Shown: in pieces, positions 13,401 through 28,400 of the stretch | Layout: every line of letters begins with the position of its first letter | Position numbering within the stretch: position 1 is the first letter of the stretch | Assembly: GCA_907163375.1 (NCBI GenBank) | Contig: CAJQUW010012461.1 | Span: forward strand, 124,001-188,000 | Direction: 5' to 3' | From: Prostheceraeus crozeri | Lineage: Eukaryota > Platyhelminthes > Polycladida > Euryleptidae | DNA length: 64,000 bases | Notes under the pieces: model-generated | Told to the model about the DNA's origin: nothing | The model's database searches: none | The model's input: only the letters and a program-made list of their open reading frames with translations | Position numbers and translations under genes: made by a program

Positions 13401-16400
13401 ATTATGTCAAAACATGAAATTTACCCAATTTTGTAGAGGCTCTCAAACATCAAATAGTGAATCATGTGACTCATTATATTATATGTGATTTATTCATTCA
13501 TAAGAATACTAAGACGTGAGATGATGTTAATACGAGTATTATTGAACATGCATGTTTTTCAATATGCAGATAATTCATGATCAATTTTGACATTTGAGTT
13601 GCAAAGCATGCAATGATTTACGCATGGCCTTTTCTTCCGATCCGTATCATCATTTCACTTACTTGTACATCTCATCCGCCATCCATCATTCATTGTATGT
13701 GGACATTTTTATCATTTCATCACTCATCACATCAATGTTATGTATATTTGTACTACGTTTTCCGAGTTGGAAATAAACGTTTTGACTTTTGACTCAATTC
13801 AACTTTTATATTGAAGTTGATGTTCTGTACTCAATCATTTTTCAAATTTCACGGCATTCTGATAAATAGTTTCTTTTCTGCAAAAGAAAATGTGCGAAAA
13901 GTGCCAAGTATTTCACAATCCATAGACATTTCTTGAATTTTACCATTGGATTCCCATGGGAATCCTTTAACCTTACCTATAACCGAAAGCGACTGTCTGT
14001 GACACTCAAGAATTTGATTTTTGTATTCAATTTTGTATTTTTGTGCGCGAATTTAGGGAAAAAATGTCAGTAGCTCACGGACTATTAATATTTCTTAAAG
14101 AAAACATTTCCAAGTTTTTCTATCATTACAACCTACATATCCTTAAAACCAGACTTTGAATCAATTCACTTGATTTATGTGATTGCAGTGCCTTTTCAAT
14201 TGTTCTTCGGATGTGAAATAAAAATCTAGTAGGTAAAGTAGCGATCAGTCTAAACTCACATGAATATACAGGTTCATATGTAAGCAACTGAACAGAATTT
14301 TTGCATGAGTTCACAATTGGTGCACCTGTACTTGTATACATCGCATTTATTAAACCGTGTCTCCCCTAACTTTGTGGGGATAAATTCCTGATTTTGCTAA
14401 AACCCTCTTTCAATACCTGTTGAATCTGACAGAATTTTCCATTTTCCGCGCATCGAAGTAAACCTACAAATGTAGAGCTGGTAAATAGCAAAATAAAGCT
14501 GTTTGACATAAAAAAAATGATTTTTGACAGCAAGTACAAAGGAATGATCCCTTCATTTATGCATGCAACTCAGAAATAGAAAGCAAAACTGCAACATGTA
14601 AACTAACACATTCGTTAACTCGAATAAACTCCACATCACACCAACAAGATTATGACTTTATTGTTCATGATGTTTAAGATGTTCATTTCGCCTGCGTTTG
14701 TAGCCATCGCCGACTTGTGTAATAATCCAATTCAATTGTAAAGTTAGAAGACAAGTTTAGTTTTCATGGTAGGTCATTGCAAAAGAGCGAGGGTGGCGGC
14801 GGAAAAGTTAGCCACGGGAGTGCTTTGCCGGCCAGGCGGATGCTGAGGGCGTTACCACGCAAGATGACTATCGTGATCCTTTATTAGAATCATTAAGTTT
14901 CTCGCGTGTCGACCGTCGTTTCAGAAAGGCGGTGTCTGAGCTCTTTTCTGTTTGTGGTTTTCCCATACAGCGATAGTTTCAACCACTAGTGGCTCGGAAA
15001 TGAAAGGCCCATTGATGATGGTTGAATATAAGTCACTAATAATTGTTCTTTGCTATCACTCACTAGCTTACATGAATGTGTTATACACGTTATGTCCATA
15101 AACATCCACTTGCTGCCTGCATCAATAAACGAAGGCATATTAAAGGCAGTTCGATAAGAATCAGAATGAAGGCTAATATATAATCATTTCGAACTCAATA
15201 CATAAAGTAAAACAACACATTTTCTTCAATTTCACGAGGGCGAGTGACTCTCGAAAATTTGTTGCACTTGCACGCGAAAATTTCTTACCATGGATATTTC
15301 AGTTTGTGTGCGACCATGAACTCGCGAGCTTGCCGAGAAAAGTATGATGTTCTGCAGTGTGTCCCTTAACTAACTTAACGTGTGTCCCAGAATAATCCTA
15401 TAAATCAATTTTATCAAGCGAAAATCAAATTGCTATCACTTTGCAATCACAAATAATCGGAGAAAGGCAGAAAAAATATGCGAAAATAGAAATATAGAAT
15501 TTGAATTATTTACACTTTGCTTATGTACAGCTGCTCTTCGAAATAGAATGCGTCACGTCGAATGTGTTAATGCGTGCACATACAGACCGCTTCATAACTG
15601 CATACAAAAAAGTCAATGTATTTTCAAATGCAATTTTCTTATTGAAGACGTGGTTCAATTCTAACAAACTTAAACATCACATGAAACCTCATGCACCATA
15701 ATTTGATTTGAAGCGTAATTTAATTTCATAAATGGTCATTTGTAGGCAGCAGGTCGCACAAAAGAAAGCTGAAATCTTTTATTTTACACAGGATGACGCA
15801 ACATGAAGACGACATTCAACAGACAGCATGAACCATCAATCAGCTTTTTGATGGTAAATGGATCTTAAGGTTCGTTGAATGCACAAAAAGATACAGTGCA
15901 AATTCGTCCTTTCGTAAAGTTGTTCAAAAATATCTGACATGAATTTTTTATTGTTTTTTTAATTTCTATAGACTTCGAAAAATGAATGATAGGTGGAGAT
16001 GCTCACCACTATACTTATTTCTATAAACTTCTACAAACTTTATAACAATTAAAAACAGGCTATGTTGTATCGGTTATTTGTGGCTATGAAAGTTTTGTCA
16101 ATCTCTTTACTGACACATACAGAAGATACAGCGTAAAATATGAAATTATCAACATTGAATCATCAACTATTGATCAGCCTCCCGAGGAGAGAATTTTTCC
16201 TTATTTTGTTAACATATGCTTCAATTCCAATCAGTTAATGATTGCGGCGATCAGTGATGTAAACGGTAGTTGCTAGAGATATCAAATACAGCAGCTTAAC
16301 TAACCAAAGTTTCAATTCATTTATGCCTAGCACTAGAAAGTATCGTATTTCCTCAAATGAATGCCGCCCTGTAATAACCGCCGTCAATAAAAGCCGCACC

Positions 16401-19400
16401 TCTGACGTCAAGAAGATTAGAAAAGAATGACTAGATGTAGTACATCATATATTGAGCTACAAAAACGAAGTAATGCAGTAGCTATCAAACGTTACTGGAA
16501 TGCTTACTGATATTGCACGGTAGCTAGTGCGGTCTATAGTGGTATAAAATAAGTCACTTAATGTGAACGTCACTCATTTCATCTGATTTTACATCGTCAT
16601 CGACATATATATCATGCCCTGCACAGGGACGATTCTTATTGGGGATATGGAGCAACATCTTTGCCAGAAAATAACCTAGTCTACAAGTTATATGCTACTG
16701 ATGAGGGTCCTGCCTCTGGCTGTTGCTATACTGTTTTGCGAGTCATCGCGCTCAAGTTTAGTGTGACGATGTGTTCAATCAGCGTCGAAGTCACCACATC
16801 TTGACAGTTTGATGTCTTACTCTCATTGCCTTCCCTCAGTGGCTATTCCAAGTTGGTGTTGCGAGGGATTCTGAAAGCCGGCGGTTGGGATATGCAACAA
16901 AGCTCTTTGAGCTTCCTCCCCGATGGCATATCTAGCTATGCCAAAGTCCCCTCAGCGACGGCGCCGCCCTTGCTTGGAGGAGAGGGGTGGATGGGACCAT
17001 TGGGGTTGCTGTCTCACTCTGCCAATGCTGTTTACCCTGGGTGAGCAGCTTTGTTTTGGGTATGGCAGCATCCCGGTGGTATCGGGATGGTCATCTCCTC
17101 GCCAGCAGCAGGCATTTATTTGCTTACTGGGCGTGTCGCTTCGTATTGTCTTGATACGAAACTTTCTATCCGCTGGACGGAGACGTGTAAAACATCAGGC
17201 AATTACTCAGAAAGAGGAACAAATGTGACAGAAGTTTCTATAATTAACGGTATGAATATCGATAATAACTCACTTCGATGAAAGGGGCCACAAAGACGCC
17301 AACAACAATCTGTTTCTCTTCCCCTTCTTTCCAATTATCATCAATTCCATTAACCGACGTCTCCACGGTAGCTATCGCCTGCAAAGTCTGCACGTAAGTT
17401 CGTATGCACCAATGTTGAGTGTCATTCCATTTTTCAGACTCGCTTTGCCTCCGAAACAGATGCAGAAGTTCTCTGGCCCAGTCTATTAGGAGAGAAAAGA
17501 GACTGGTCGAAGTGGAACAGCACTTCCGACGTACGAGATGAGACCATACGATTGAGGCTGTGAACACCGGAGTAAGCGATTCTTCAATAGGAATTTTCTC
17601 GCGCAATTTCACAGAATTTTCCCAGAATGCGAAGAAATAGGGAGATTTTCTATCAAAATCATCATACAATTCATCAAAAAGAAGTTGGGAGCAAATTTCC
17701 TGAAAATCATAAGATGAGGCAAAGCGAATAGGCAGCTACAGAAATTGAACAAGTTTCTCTGATAATATATGCGCATGCAAGACTTCACTATAATATTTCT
17801 TTGTGAGTAAAATATCAAACTTATTTTTCAGCAGCATTATAACCAAAATGATTAAGATTGATGAAAAAGCCAGAAGCTGCAATTCATTGACAATATAATT
17901 CCAATATTTCGGCTTCACAGCCTGCGTCAAGAATACAATAGAGAAAAGCTAGGAAGATATAGCTATATAAAATATCATTTGCTGGTGTATTTGTTATATA
18001 TTAGCTATTTCTATACTCGATTTCTAAATTTCTATACTTTCTGAAAGCTATTGTACCAGCCAATGTGAATTTTGAATTTGTGATCAGTCTGTCTGATGAT
18101 GGTCAATGCATACTAACCGAAATTAATTACGAACAAAAAAATTAACAGTTTAGCATCAAAACTCTTTACCCTTTCCATCATTCACAAAATGAACACTTTT
18201 AGTCAAGACATCTATAAATTCAAATAAGTGTTGAAAACTGCATAAATTGCTCGACCCTTGTACTTTTTTACATTTTGATGCGTTTGAGAATTTAGATTAC
18301 TGTCGTGAAATACATGTACTGTATGTCACTAACAGAAGATGTAGCATATTTCTAATATATTGATTATGTCCTCATAACACTGAGGGCAGCCGTAATATTG
18401 AGCATTAATGCAGATAAGGCTCTCACTTATAATTCCATTTACAAAATGTGTCGAATTTGAATTGCTACATCCGAATTGAAGTATCTATTGCTACTCAACA
18501 TTGAAATCATTGTGATGTAGAATTGCCAATATTCAAAAAGACATCAAAGCTGCTGCAATATACATCGCTCTGAAGCAGCTTGTTGACTTCAGAGAAGCTG
18601 AAATTTCAATATGTGCATAAGGAGACCAAACTGGCATTTAGACGTCTAATTTTTTACACAGCAGGAAGACTGTGCTGCTTCCTCCTACAATAATGGACAA
18701 ACATCAGTTAGAAGTTGAATAGACAAGTGTAGGACTGGACATTATATGAATACCAGTGGCGTCGCGTGCTCCCAGACCATAGGCCTTCACTCGGCATTGG
18801 AATACTATTGCTATACCAGACATTTTTATGTTGCAACATTAATTTTTATAAAAGTTGAATTTTTAATTACAATTTCCCGAACATTTTTTAAGGCCAAGTG
18901 AATGTGCACAGGAGAAGTGATTGCTCATGTCTCTTAACCGCCTTACTCAAGGAACTGATTACTATATCCCCTCACTGTCCAGACCACATTTTCTCGAGAG
19001 AGGCAAGGTCAACAGCTTCTTGCGTTTCTCATGGCCGGTTAGCCACTCACATGTTTGAAATTCTGAGGAATTAAAATGTCTTGTGTATTTCTTTTTTCTT
19101 TCTCTGTGAGTACTTTCAATTTTTTTGTATCAGGTGTTGGCCTACCTTGCTTGACGACTGTCATCTTTTCAGTATATTCCCTTCGGACGAAATGCGTGGT
19201 TAAGATCTCATCTGCAGTACTAAACATAGTGTCACATCAATCACGTAAAAACAAATTATGGAATTCTACCGAATCTGGGTGTTCAAGTCAGATGCATTAC
19301 TCTGCATTCATTGGAGAACGCTCATCATCTGATCGCAGTCTTGTCTGTACGTCAGCCATCTGCTACTGTTGACGTAGTGGCCTCTCTGACATAAAGCGAA

Positions 19401-22400
19401 TCCAGGAACAATTGGGTTGCGCTTCCCTTACTATATTTAGATACCGCGCCTCGATCAAGAATCGCGTAGAATTTCATTGGAAAAATTGGAGAAGGCAAAG
19501 CATCATGCTTATCGGAAAAGCCATAAGCGGACGCGTGCGCTTACTGCCTCACACGCACACAACTTTTTTCACTCTGTCTGAACATCAATGCTCCTTCTGA
19601 ACACACGACAGCTTGTGTGTCTAATTGTTCGAAGAAAACAGCTGTGATTCGAGCACGTGCTGCAAAACTGTTCAATGAGGTTGAGCGTCTGACTTTGAGA
19701 CGGAAAGCTGTGCACAGCTGTCAAGAGAAACTATCGAATTTAAATGAATGATGACACTTTTCATTTTTATAATTGTTGGAAAATAATTTTTGAGTATGCG
19801 CCGAAGGCCTCGCAGGTACGGAGAAGACACCACTGATGAATACCTCTTACATGACTAGATAAAGAATACCAAAGATTGAAACTTACGATATAATCTTCAC
19901 TTCGCTGACGGCTATTCAGAATTTGCTTCAACAGCAATTGAAAAAGCTTTTTCGAGAATTTAGGCAATACTTTCAGATACGGTCTCAATGCAGTGAACTG
20001 TGATACTTCGTCGTCGCTTCTCGTTAGAAGTACACATAAACATTGTTGAGCCATCGATGCACAGTCTGTGTCTTCAACGTTTGACAGATAACTGAGAAAG
20101 TTGCACAATGCCTTGTTGAACCTGGGTCGCCACATTTTTGGCATCGACTGACGTTCTGATCGAAGTTCCATAAGTAGAAAATTGACAAGAAAGTGAAGAT
20201 TTGAAGCAGTTCGACACCGTAGCAGATACGTGCCGCCTCTAAACAGCAAAGCGTTTAATGCTTCCAAACCAGCCTGAAAAAACAATGCAGCTCTCATACT
20301 ACAGAGTATCGAAAAGATATTGTAATTTTACCGAGCTATCATTTCAATCATGATTTCAATATGACCGTACAATAGAAAGATATCCTCGGACTTGATCAAA
20401 TTAAGCACTAAATTCCTTAGTTCCCGGCGAACTGGCACTCATCAATGTTTGGTGATTATAACTCCATTACTGACGACGGTCGCATCGAAAGTCAAGATCA
20501 TTGACTGCCTTTCGTGGTTGTGACCGCAGTAAAGATCTCTAGTATTCAAGCCTAGCGCTGAATGTTATTAGTATATTTACTTATTAAACTTGCGATATTT
20601 TTGCATTTCAGGTACGATTATTTCAAATACAGTCGACTCTTGATATAAGCGACACCTTGGGACCGGCTGCTGTCATCGCTTACATCGAGAGCTAGCCACA
20701 TATCTATCAATTTTGCAAGGACCAACCTGCCGTGTCGCTTACATCGAGAGTCGACTGTATATCAAACCACGAATTCAATTCACGTAACTGCATCGAAAAA
20801 CAACTACTTACAGTAAGATAGAATCAGATTTATGTACATGTACTTCTGAATCTATGAAGCTTACCTACTACAAGTAAGCTGTGTAAATGACAATTCCTAA
20901 TTTCCGACCATGAATTATGGTAGGCAATTGCATGATTTCCGGTAGATTTTATTTAGTTATAAAATTCACGTTAGCCCACGCATTCAAAGTGCTGACTGCG
21001 TGGAGAATATCACTATGCGATGGAGACAAATAATTTCAGGGAGAGGGGCTACTAAAATCATGAAATTGCGAACCTTAATATATTACTCTAAGACTATGGA
21101 GGGATAGGACTGGGGCATATATAGGGTTGGACCCGAATCCAACTTGGCTCTGCATTAATCACATGAAACAATAAGTTTTTTAAATCTGCATTGTCCCTCA
21201 TTGCTATTGGTGATAAGCCGGAAGTTAAAGATTTTGATATACAGGTCATGCAATTTGCATCATCACTTCTAAAATCATCATCTGAAGATCTTACCGTCTG
21301 TGAATAGAAATCTCCCTCCATTACGAAGACTTTGATATTACGCACAAGGTCATCAAATGCGAGTTGTTCATTGCTCAGAATCATTCCCGGTAAAGAGGAA
21401 ATTAATTCACTGAAAACAACATATATTTTCAACATTTTGTCAAACGGATGGCGCATTTCGGCATGTACGTTTCGATTCGGGAATCAATAAAGCAATCGCC
21501 GCTATTTTCCCATCGCATCTACTCAAAATTCTTCGAGAAACATTATTTTAGCTCACTCCAATTGCTTCTTTGCTGCATACTGCGCTGTTTACTACTTCCA
21601 TTAAGGTCTTAAATTATCATGCATATTATTTTTTTCTAGATTGCAACATAATTACATATTAATGAAAATTATAGGCTTGAGGATAAGTTGAGCCAAGTTG
21701 TAATTAAATCGCTTTACATTAAAATTATGAATACTGGTACATGTATATACAGTGTACATATTCAGTAAGTGTGATGTATAATACTCTTTTAAATCGCTGC
21801 ACAAATGATAATAATGATAATTAGAGGTGCATCGGATTTAGAAATTTATAATCCGACCGGAACTGAATTTCCAAAAAATTCCAGTCGAAAGGTAGACCAA
21901 AAATTTACCGGATTTGAAGAGTGGAATGAATCGTCATATGCAAACTCGCGTGATTATTTAAAGTAGACCATACCAACAGCTAAAAAACTATTTCATTCCA
22001 TGAAACGTTGCTGTAGATGATTTAACTTCGGTTCAAGCAGTTTAACTGTGGACGGTTTATTCGATTAATATTGCAAGTAGTAACAATTATTGGCTTGCAC
22101 TAAGCCCTCTATGAGGTGTCGCTTTCATATACGATGCGGTGTGTTATGAATTATGCGTTTATACCTCTTATCGCGGAAAAATGCGAAATCTCTTGGGTTT
22201 TCGGTTGTAAAAAACACAAAATTTCAAGATTTTTCATTTTCTGTAGACCCAGACTATAATGACCAATAGCAGACCAATCGCATCTCTGTTAACAGTAGAC
22301 ATCTCGATAATAACAATGATCTTATAATGCAAAATTTCACCGTTAAGACGGCCTAAGCACTATTTTAAATTTTGATGTCTTCCTTTTTAACTTTGTATCT

Positions 22401-25400
22401 GCTTGATAAGGCCGTCTTAACGGTGAAAATTTGCAATATAAGATCAATTTGCCACTATTTCTTTTAGCAGTTTGACTAAAGCCCTTTCAATCCACATTTG
22501 TTCAGACAGGAAATAATACAAATGTTTTGTTGATAAGGATACGGTAAAGGAGCATTTAAGGACGAAATGAACCTTGCAAGTAAGTTTAAGAAAAAATATC
22601 TTCCCTTGATTTATTTAAGATATAGATTTCTGGCATCGTTTCAGTGGTTGAGACAGTGTGGCTGCTAATCGAGTGCGATAGTAAAAAACGTAGTTCATGT
22701 GGAGCTGAAACTTACCATATTAAGCTGCCGATATTCCAAAACTTATCTCTCCCTCGCAAAGAAATGTTTCTGAAGTTTAAATCCACGTGCCCAATATCTG
22801 GAATCTGTTGAACGGTGCAATTTCATTATTCTACAATTACACATGCATGAGAAATTTCAAGACTGAAAAGTACGTGTAAAAAAAAAAGTAACAGCGGAAA
22901 TTATGTGCATTTGATTTCGCAAGCACATGTCGAAATTAGATTTATGCTACAGTGTAGATTAAAATTTCCATCATTAATAAGTAATTTGTCACCTTGACAT
23001 GTTTTTATCAGCGGAGGTCTTGGAGTCGTTATGCATTTGTTTGCTATTGCTCCAAAGGTGCAATAGCTGCGACTGCATTTTTTGTGAATATTAGTTTGCA
23101 CGATTTCCGACAACCAAATCAAATTTAATCAAATTTGGCCCATGGGAGCATAGAAAATTGACCTGTAATTAGAAGCACTTTTTGAAAATGGCGAATTACC
23201 ATCCATTTCCTACTGAATGAAGCACCAATCATCACTGGCAAAGAAGACATATTAACTTTTAATTAGCAAGTTCATTCATCCAATAACGCATCTATGTAAT
23301 TAATGCATGAGCAATAGCAACGACTTTTCAGCACTACTCACAAGTTTATTAAGTAGTACTATCAACTTCAAACTACAAATTGCGGATCCTACGTGGAAAA
23401 TCAGCTGCAGATAACATGCTTCACAATATCTTAAATACATTTTATCATAAACATGTAGATGTGCATTTGCTGTATTCTCTCTGCTCAATATAGCTGATAA
23501 CTAAGATAGTATCAGACAACATATAATTTGCAATCATTTTCAAAAATCGATGCGGCTTGGCTATCCCAATGCTATAGAACATGCTCACAACAATTGTCTA
23601 AGGACGGCTTCATGGGATTACGGTTCAAGACATGTCGCTCATCACAGCCATCTACCTTCAATTTCCAGCAGATACTCAAAAATCAATTACTTGAAAAATA
23701 TATTTAAAATTTTTAATTGCTGTTCGCACAAGCATGACGACCTAGTTGGCAAAAACTGACACCACCAGTGAAACGAGGATACACAGACTATTTCGTGCAG
23801 CTTTTTTAAGAGCATCAAAGCTAGTGTAGTCCGGCATTCAGAGCAGTCTTGTTTCTGTAGGGAACGAGGCCAAAAAATGAGACTTTCACAGAATGATGTA
23901 CACCCATGCCTATTACGAATCTGCGCTTCTGCCGAGTTCTAGTTGGTTACTCTCCTTGTCAGACACGATCAAAGAAAGACACATGTTAATCCGATGGGAC
24001 GCACACCGAAGTTTTTGGTTAAAATGAAATTTTCTGTTTTTGCTTTTAAGTTAAAAATGCTAAGTCCAGAGCCATAATTTTTGACATGGAATGTCTTCAG
24101 GTAATTTCCTACTATGTGGATGTGTTATTATCATGTCTCTGATCGGCGATTTACGCAGGAATGTGGTGAAATGTGGATTAAATTGTTTAACATGACTGTG
24201 TTTGCCGATGTTAGGCGACTTGCCAAATATGAATCTGTCTAGCTTCACAGACAGGGGTGCATGAACATGATAGGAAATCACCTTAAGACATTCCACGTGA
24301 AACATTATGACTCAACGCATAGTACTTTTCGCTTAATCAGAGAAAGCATAGAATAACCATTTTTACCAAGAACTACAATCTGTGTCCTAATGGTATTACC
24401 ATGCGTTTTTCCTTGATCGTGTCTGACAAGAAGAGGAACCCGGTAGTGCTCCGCAAATGCGCATATTCGTTGTAGGTATAGGGTTTACAGGATTCTGTGG
24501 AAGTCTCATTTTTGGTCTTGTTCCTTGTAGAAATTCATTCTGGCTGCCGGACAAGTGGGAGTAGCTTAGGAGCTCATCCCCGGAATTTCGGAGCTCAAAA
24601 TAGCCCGGTTAAAATATGGTAAACGATTGTGCTAGTGACAATGTAGTAAGCAAGCACATCAAAATATTTGAATGACATTACTGATTGCTACAAGCCTAGT
24701 GCATGTCAGTATTTACTTGATAATGATGTCAACATACGAGCAGATTTATGGTTAACACAAATTTAAAACTTTAATTTTTGTTCTTACTTTTGAACAGTCA
24801 GCTCTGAAGAATAATTCGTCAGAGCTTATTGCCTATTCGTGAAATTATCAAAATATTAGCCTTACAATGTTGAATATATTTGTTAAAAAATATTCAAATG
24901 ATAAATTGAGCGAAATCTTCGCTGTTCTGAAAATGCAATGTGCCATAAAAACAGAAAGGAATAGAAAAAGAATCCGTATCAACAGATAACAAGCAGTGTG
25001 AAGAAAGATTTAAATTCTGTGATTTCAAAGTAAGTATACTAGCCTAATAAGAGGAATCGATATTAACATGGGATTTCGGCTTTTGACATTGACTTTTGGC
25101 GTTTTCTAAACCTTCATAAATACAATGTTTTCCATTCAATTTCTAACAGTTTTACTTTTTGCAAATACAGCATCGCAAGAAGTCGACGAGAGAAATCAAT
25201 GTCCAAACATTTCACAGAACCATTTGGTTGTCAGACTTTTACCGTGCAACTACAACATAAGCGCGTTCATTTTTATAATACCATCGAGATTCAAAGAAAT
25301 GGGAAAATACAAATAAAGTAGGCCTTACTGGAATAGACTCCGCATTACCATTATGCTGCAACCAGGGAATGTCAACATTGTCGTTGTCTTTTTCGATGGC

Positions 25401-28400
25401 ATGTACGATCCATACGAAAGTCTGTATTAAGTATTGCATCAAATCAGTGGCTGATAGTGCATCGTGTCGTTCAATGAACTGTAGAATAGAACTACATGTT
25501 TGTGACAGTTGTGGAGAAATTTTGTGAACATTGTTAATAAGGGCCAATTGCACAAGCCGGTTGAGACACCAGTTGTTGAGAGCTGCAAAGAAAGATAAGC
25601 TGACACCTAATGTGCATTTAGTTTTTCCATTGTGTCTGCATAACAAAATACTACTGATAAAACCCAACGCTTGAAATGAACACATAAATCTAATTAGGCT
25701 ATTTGCATTACTGAACCTTAATTAACTGAAATTCACGTATTACAGAAAAACACACATCGATACATCCTTCGAATTTTGCAGAACAGAATTCAATTTTTTA
25801 AGTAGATTTTGCATAAACCTCTGATGTATAAGGAAGCGATACGAAATGATTAAAGGGGAATTGGTTGCGAAGTCGCACATGAGATGACAAAACACATGAG
25901 AAAATTGCAATCTTCTATAAAAAATCAGAGATTGATGTAGGCCCACTTTTTCCTCTGATAATAGGAAATTTAAATGCATGTTTCATCACTAGGGTCTAAA
26001 AATAAACTTTCAAGAGTACAGTATTTGTCAGAATGGATGACTCGGTTCATCTATTTATATAATTTTCCATTGCAATTGATTCTACGACACCCCAACCTCT
26101 CTGCGGAGATGCCTTTGTTTCAAATGTATTGTATGACTATCTGCCTGCTAACTGAGCCGTTGTCATTGGTATAGTATCAGTTGCCGGCAGTAAGTCATAT
26201 TCGAGCATGTTCGCTTCATGTGTTTTTCAGATGATTGTGCAGTTCTTCGGGGGAGCTTGCGTTCACCGTCAAAACCTGGTTGCAGGCTTTACACTGAACT
26301 ACTATATTATTGCATGCCAGATAGTGCTTTCCAAAATGACGTGTTGCTTCTTGATTCTACACATAATTGTCTTAACTATCAATAAGCAGCTACTGTTTTG
26401 AGATCCCACGATTTCACAAGTTTGTCCACGGGCCGGCGTGGTTAGCCGCTTCAACCGATTCAACCGCGCGGTTTAACCGAACGACTTTGAATCGTGCGGT
26501 TCGTGGGTAGGCAAATTTATTTAATACTTAAGTGGTGAACCAACAGTCGAGTCATAGAATTTACTATATCATTGCTCTCAACCGCGCCAAGAAAAAATTT
26601 CCGAAACAGAAATCGGCAGGTCTCAATTGTCCAAAACAGCGTGCAGCGTCCAGACAGCGTGCTTCAGTCGACCGTAATGCAACAATGCAACGACACGCCT
26701 AGATACGCTAATGTCATGTCTACTTTTGTGTGGTAGGGTAAATTTGGGATCGACGACAGCGGTAAGGTAGGCGAATCATTAACTGTAACAGCAGTTCTCG
26801 TGGGTCCTCTGGTGGAGACATGTTGATATCATTGCAAGAGACGCAAAAAATATCTGTGTCAGCTTTTGTGTAAATTCGGACAGCACCACCAGCATGGTTA
26901 AACATTTGAGCGTCGCTCACAAAAAGTTCATCAACGATTCATACGGGAATGTGAGTTAGACTGATAGCTAAAAATTCGAAAGGGGGCACCATTGACAACA
27001 ATAGCAAGTTTTGGGAAAACTCCATTTTCAAATGATACAAAAATTCAAAATAACAACGTTTTGATATTATCGACTTCATACAGACATTGGCATGCTAAAA
27101 TAAACTACTCTCCATTTTGAAGTATTATTGAAAATCATATTGTACATTTAAAATTTAAGTTGCCGTGTTACAATTGAAGAGTAAAATAGCTTCTGATCCT
27201 GAGTTCTGTGTTTAGCAATCTCACGTCTGAAAACAATGAGAATCAATGATAAAAAGTCCAGAGAAATTCAGGCGCTTTGGTAGATATTTATGCAGAATAT
27301 GTACAATTTTGCACAAAACCTTCATGAAACGTTTTTTATTTGTGCGTTCTTCTGTTCAATAGTTGGTCTGTCATGGTTCAAGTCATTACCAATGATCTTA
27401 TAAATGCGCGTCTTTGAATTCGCTCGAGCTTCGACGATGAGGCCTTTGAGAGTCCAACACAAAACGGGCATTATTAAGGCCATAAAAGGAGAAATAAGTA
27501 TGCGAAGACCCATCGTGAAATGCGATTAAAATTCAATTTCACAAAAGCTTACATGTAGATTCAAGAAGCTTCCTGTACATGCACTTGAAACTAATTTTGA
27601 AGCATTTTTATGAAAGAAAATAAACGACAGGAATTTTGATACACCTGATTCATGCTTGAATTCAATGACAGCGTGTCCTTCTTGGTATTTTCAATGGAAC
27701 AAGTTTATAAAGTGAATGCCTAGCGGCATCAATGTCTGCATAATTTTTCACAGTTCGTTATTTTTTTTATGGAAAGACTTGCAGGCCTACATGTATGTTA
27801 AGCATGTACTTTGTTCGATTAATATTATCACGCCTGCTCAAGCTGACACAAATATCTGCTACAATTTTAGTTGTAAGTTGAAGCATTTTCAAGTTTGGAA
27901 TCATTAAATAAGGTTTTTACTAAGTTAATGACCCATGTTTTCGTATGAGTTCACAAAGTTGCTAACACTTTCATTTAGAAAAGTGCATATTAATGTTTAA
28001 ATTTTAACCATTATCTTACATGTATGTCTTCTACCCAACACCACATACTTCTCGATCCTGTTTTATATCAAGAAGTCCATGGCTAACACCTACGACATAA
28101 AGTAAAAGTTGCAGTAGGCAAAATGACATTGAATTCCTTATTTTTCGAATCAGATAAAAATCAGAAAAAAACTCCTTTCAAAAGTAATCTAAGTTTATAA
28201 TGTACCTTGTAAAGTTGTGAAAAGTCAACAACAATTGACATCCATTTAGTGGTGAGAACTCTTAGATTTACTTTTCAAACTGACGAGAATAGTTAGCAAT
28301 TTAATCACTTCCTCGGTCAGTTTAGCATTAATTTAACACGTTGCCTTCTGACAAAACAATATTGGCCTACATGCAAAAGTGAAGATGGGAGAGCAATTGA

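Noticed and set aside
14126-14341. Helical-looking minus-strand frame between exons 7 and 8
   Set aside because: Every usable acceptor would need phase 2 entry, whereas exon 7 leaves and exon 8 enters in phase 0, and no partner exon was found.
14770-14990. Ribosomal RNA or snRNA fragment suggested by high GC
   Set aside because: No conserved rRNA or snRNA motif could be recognised.
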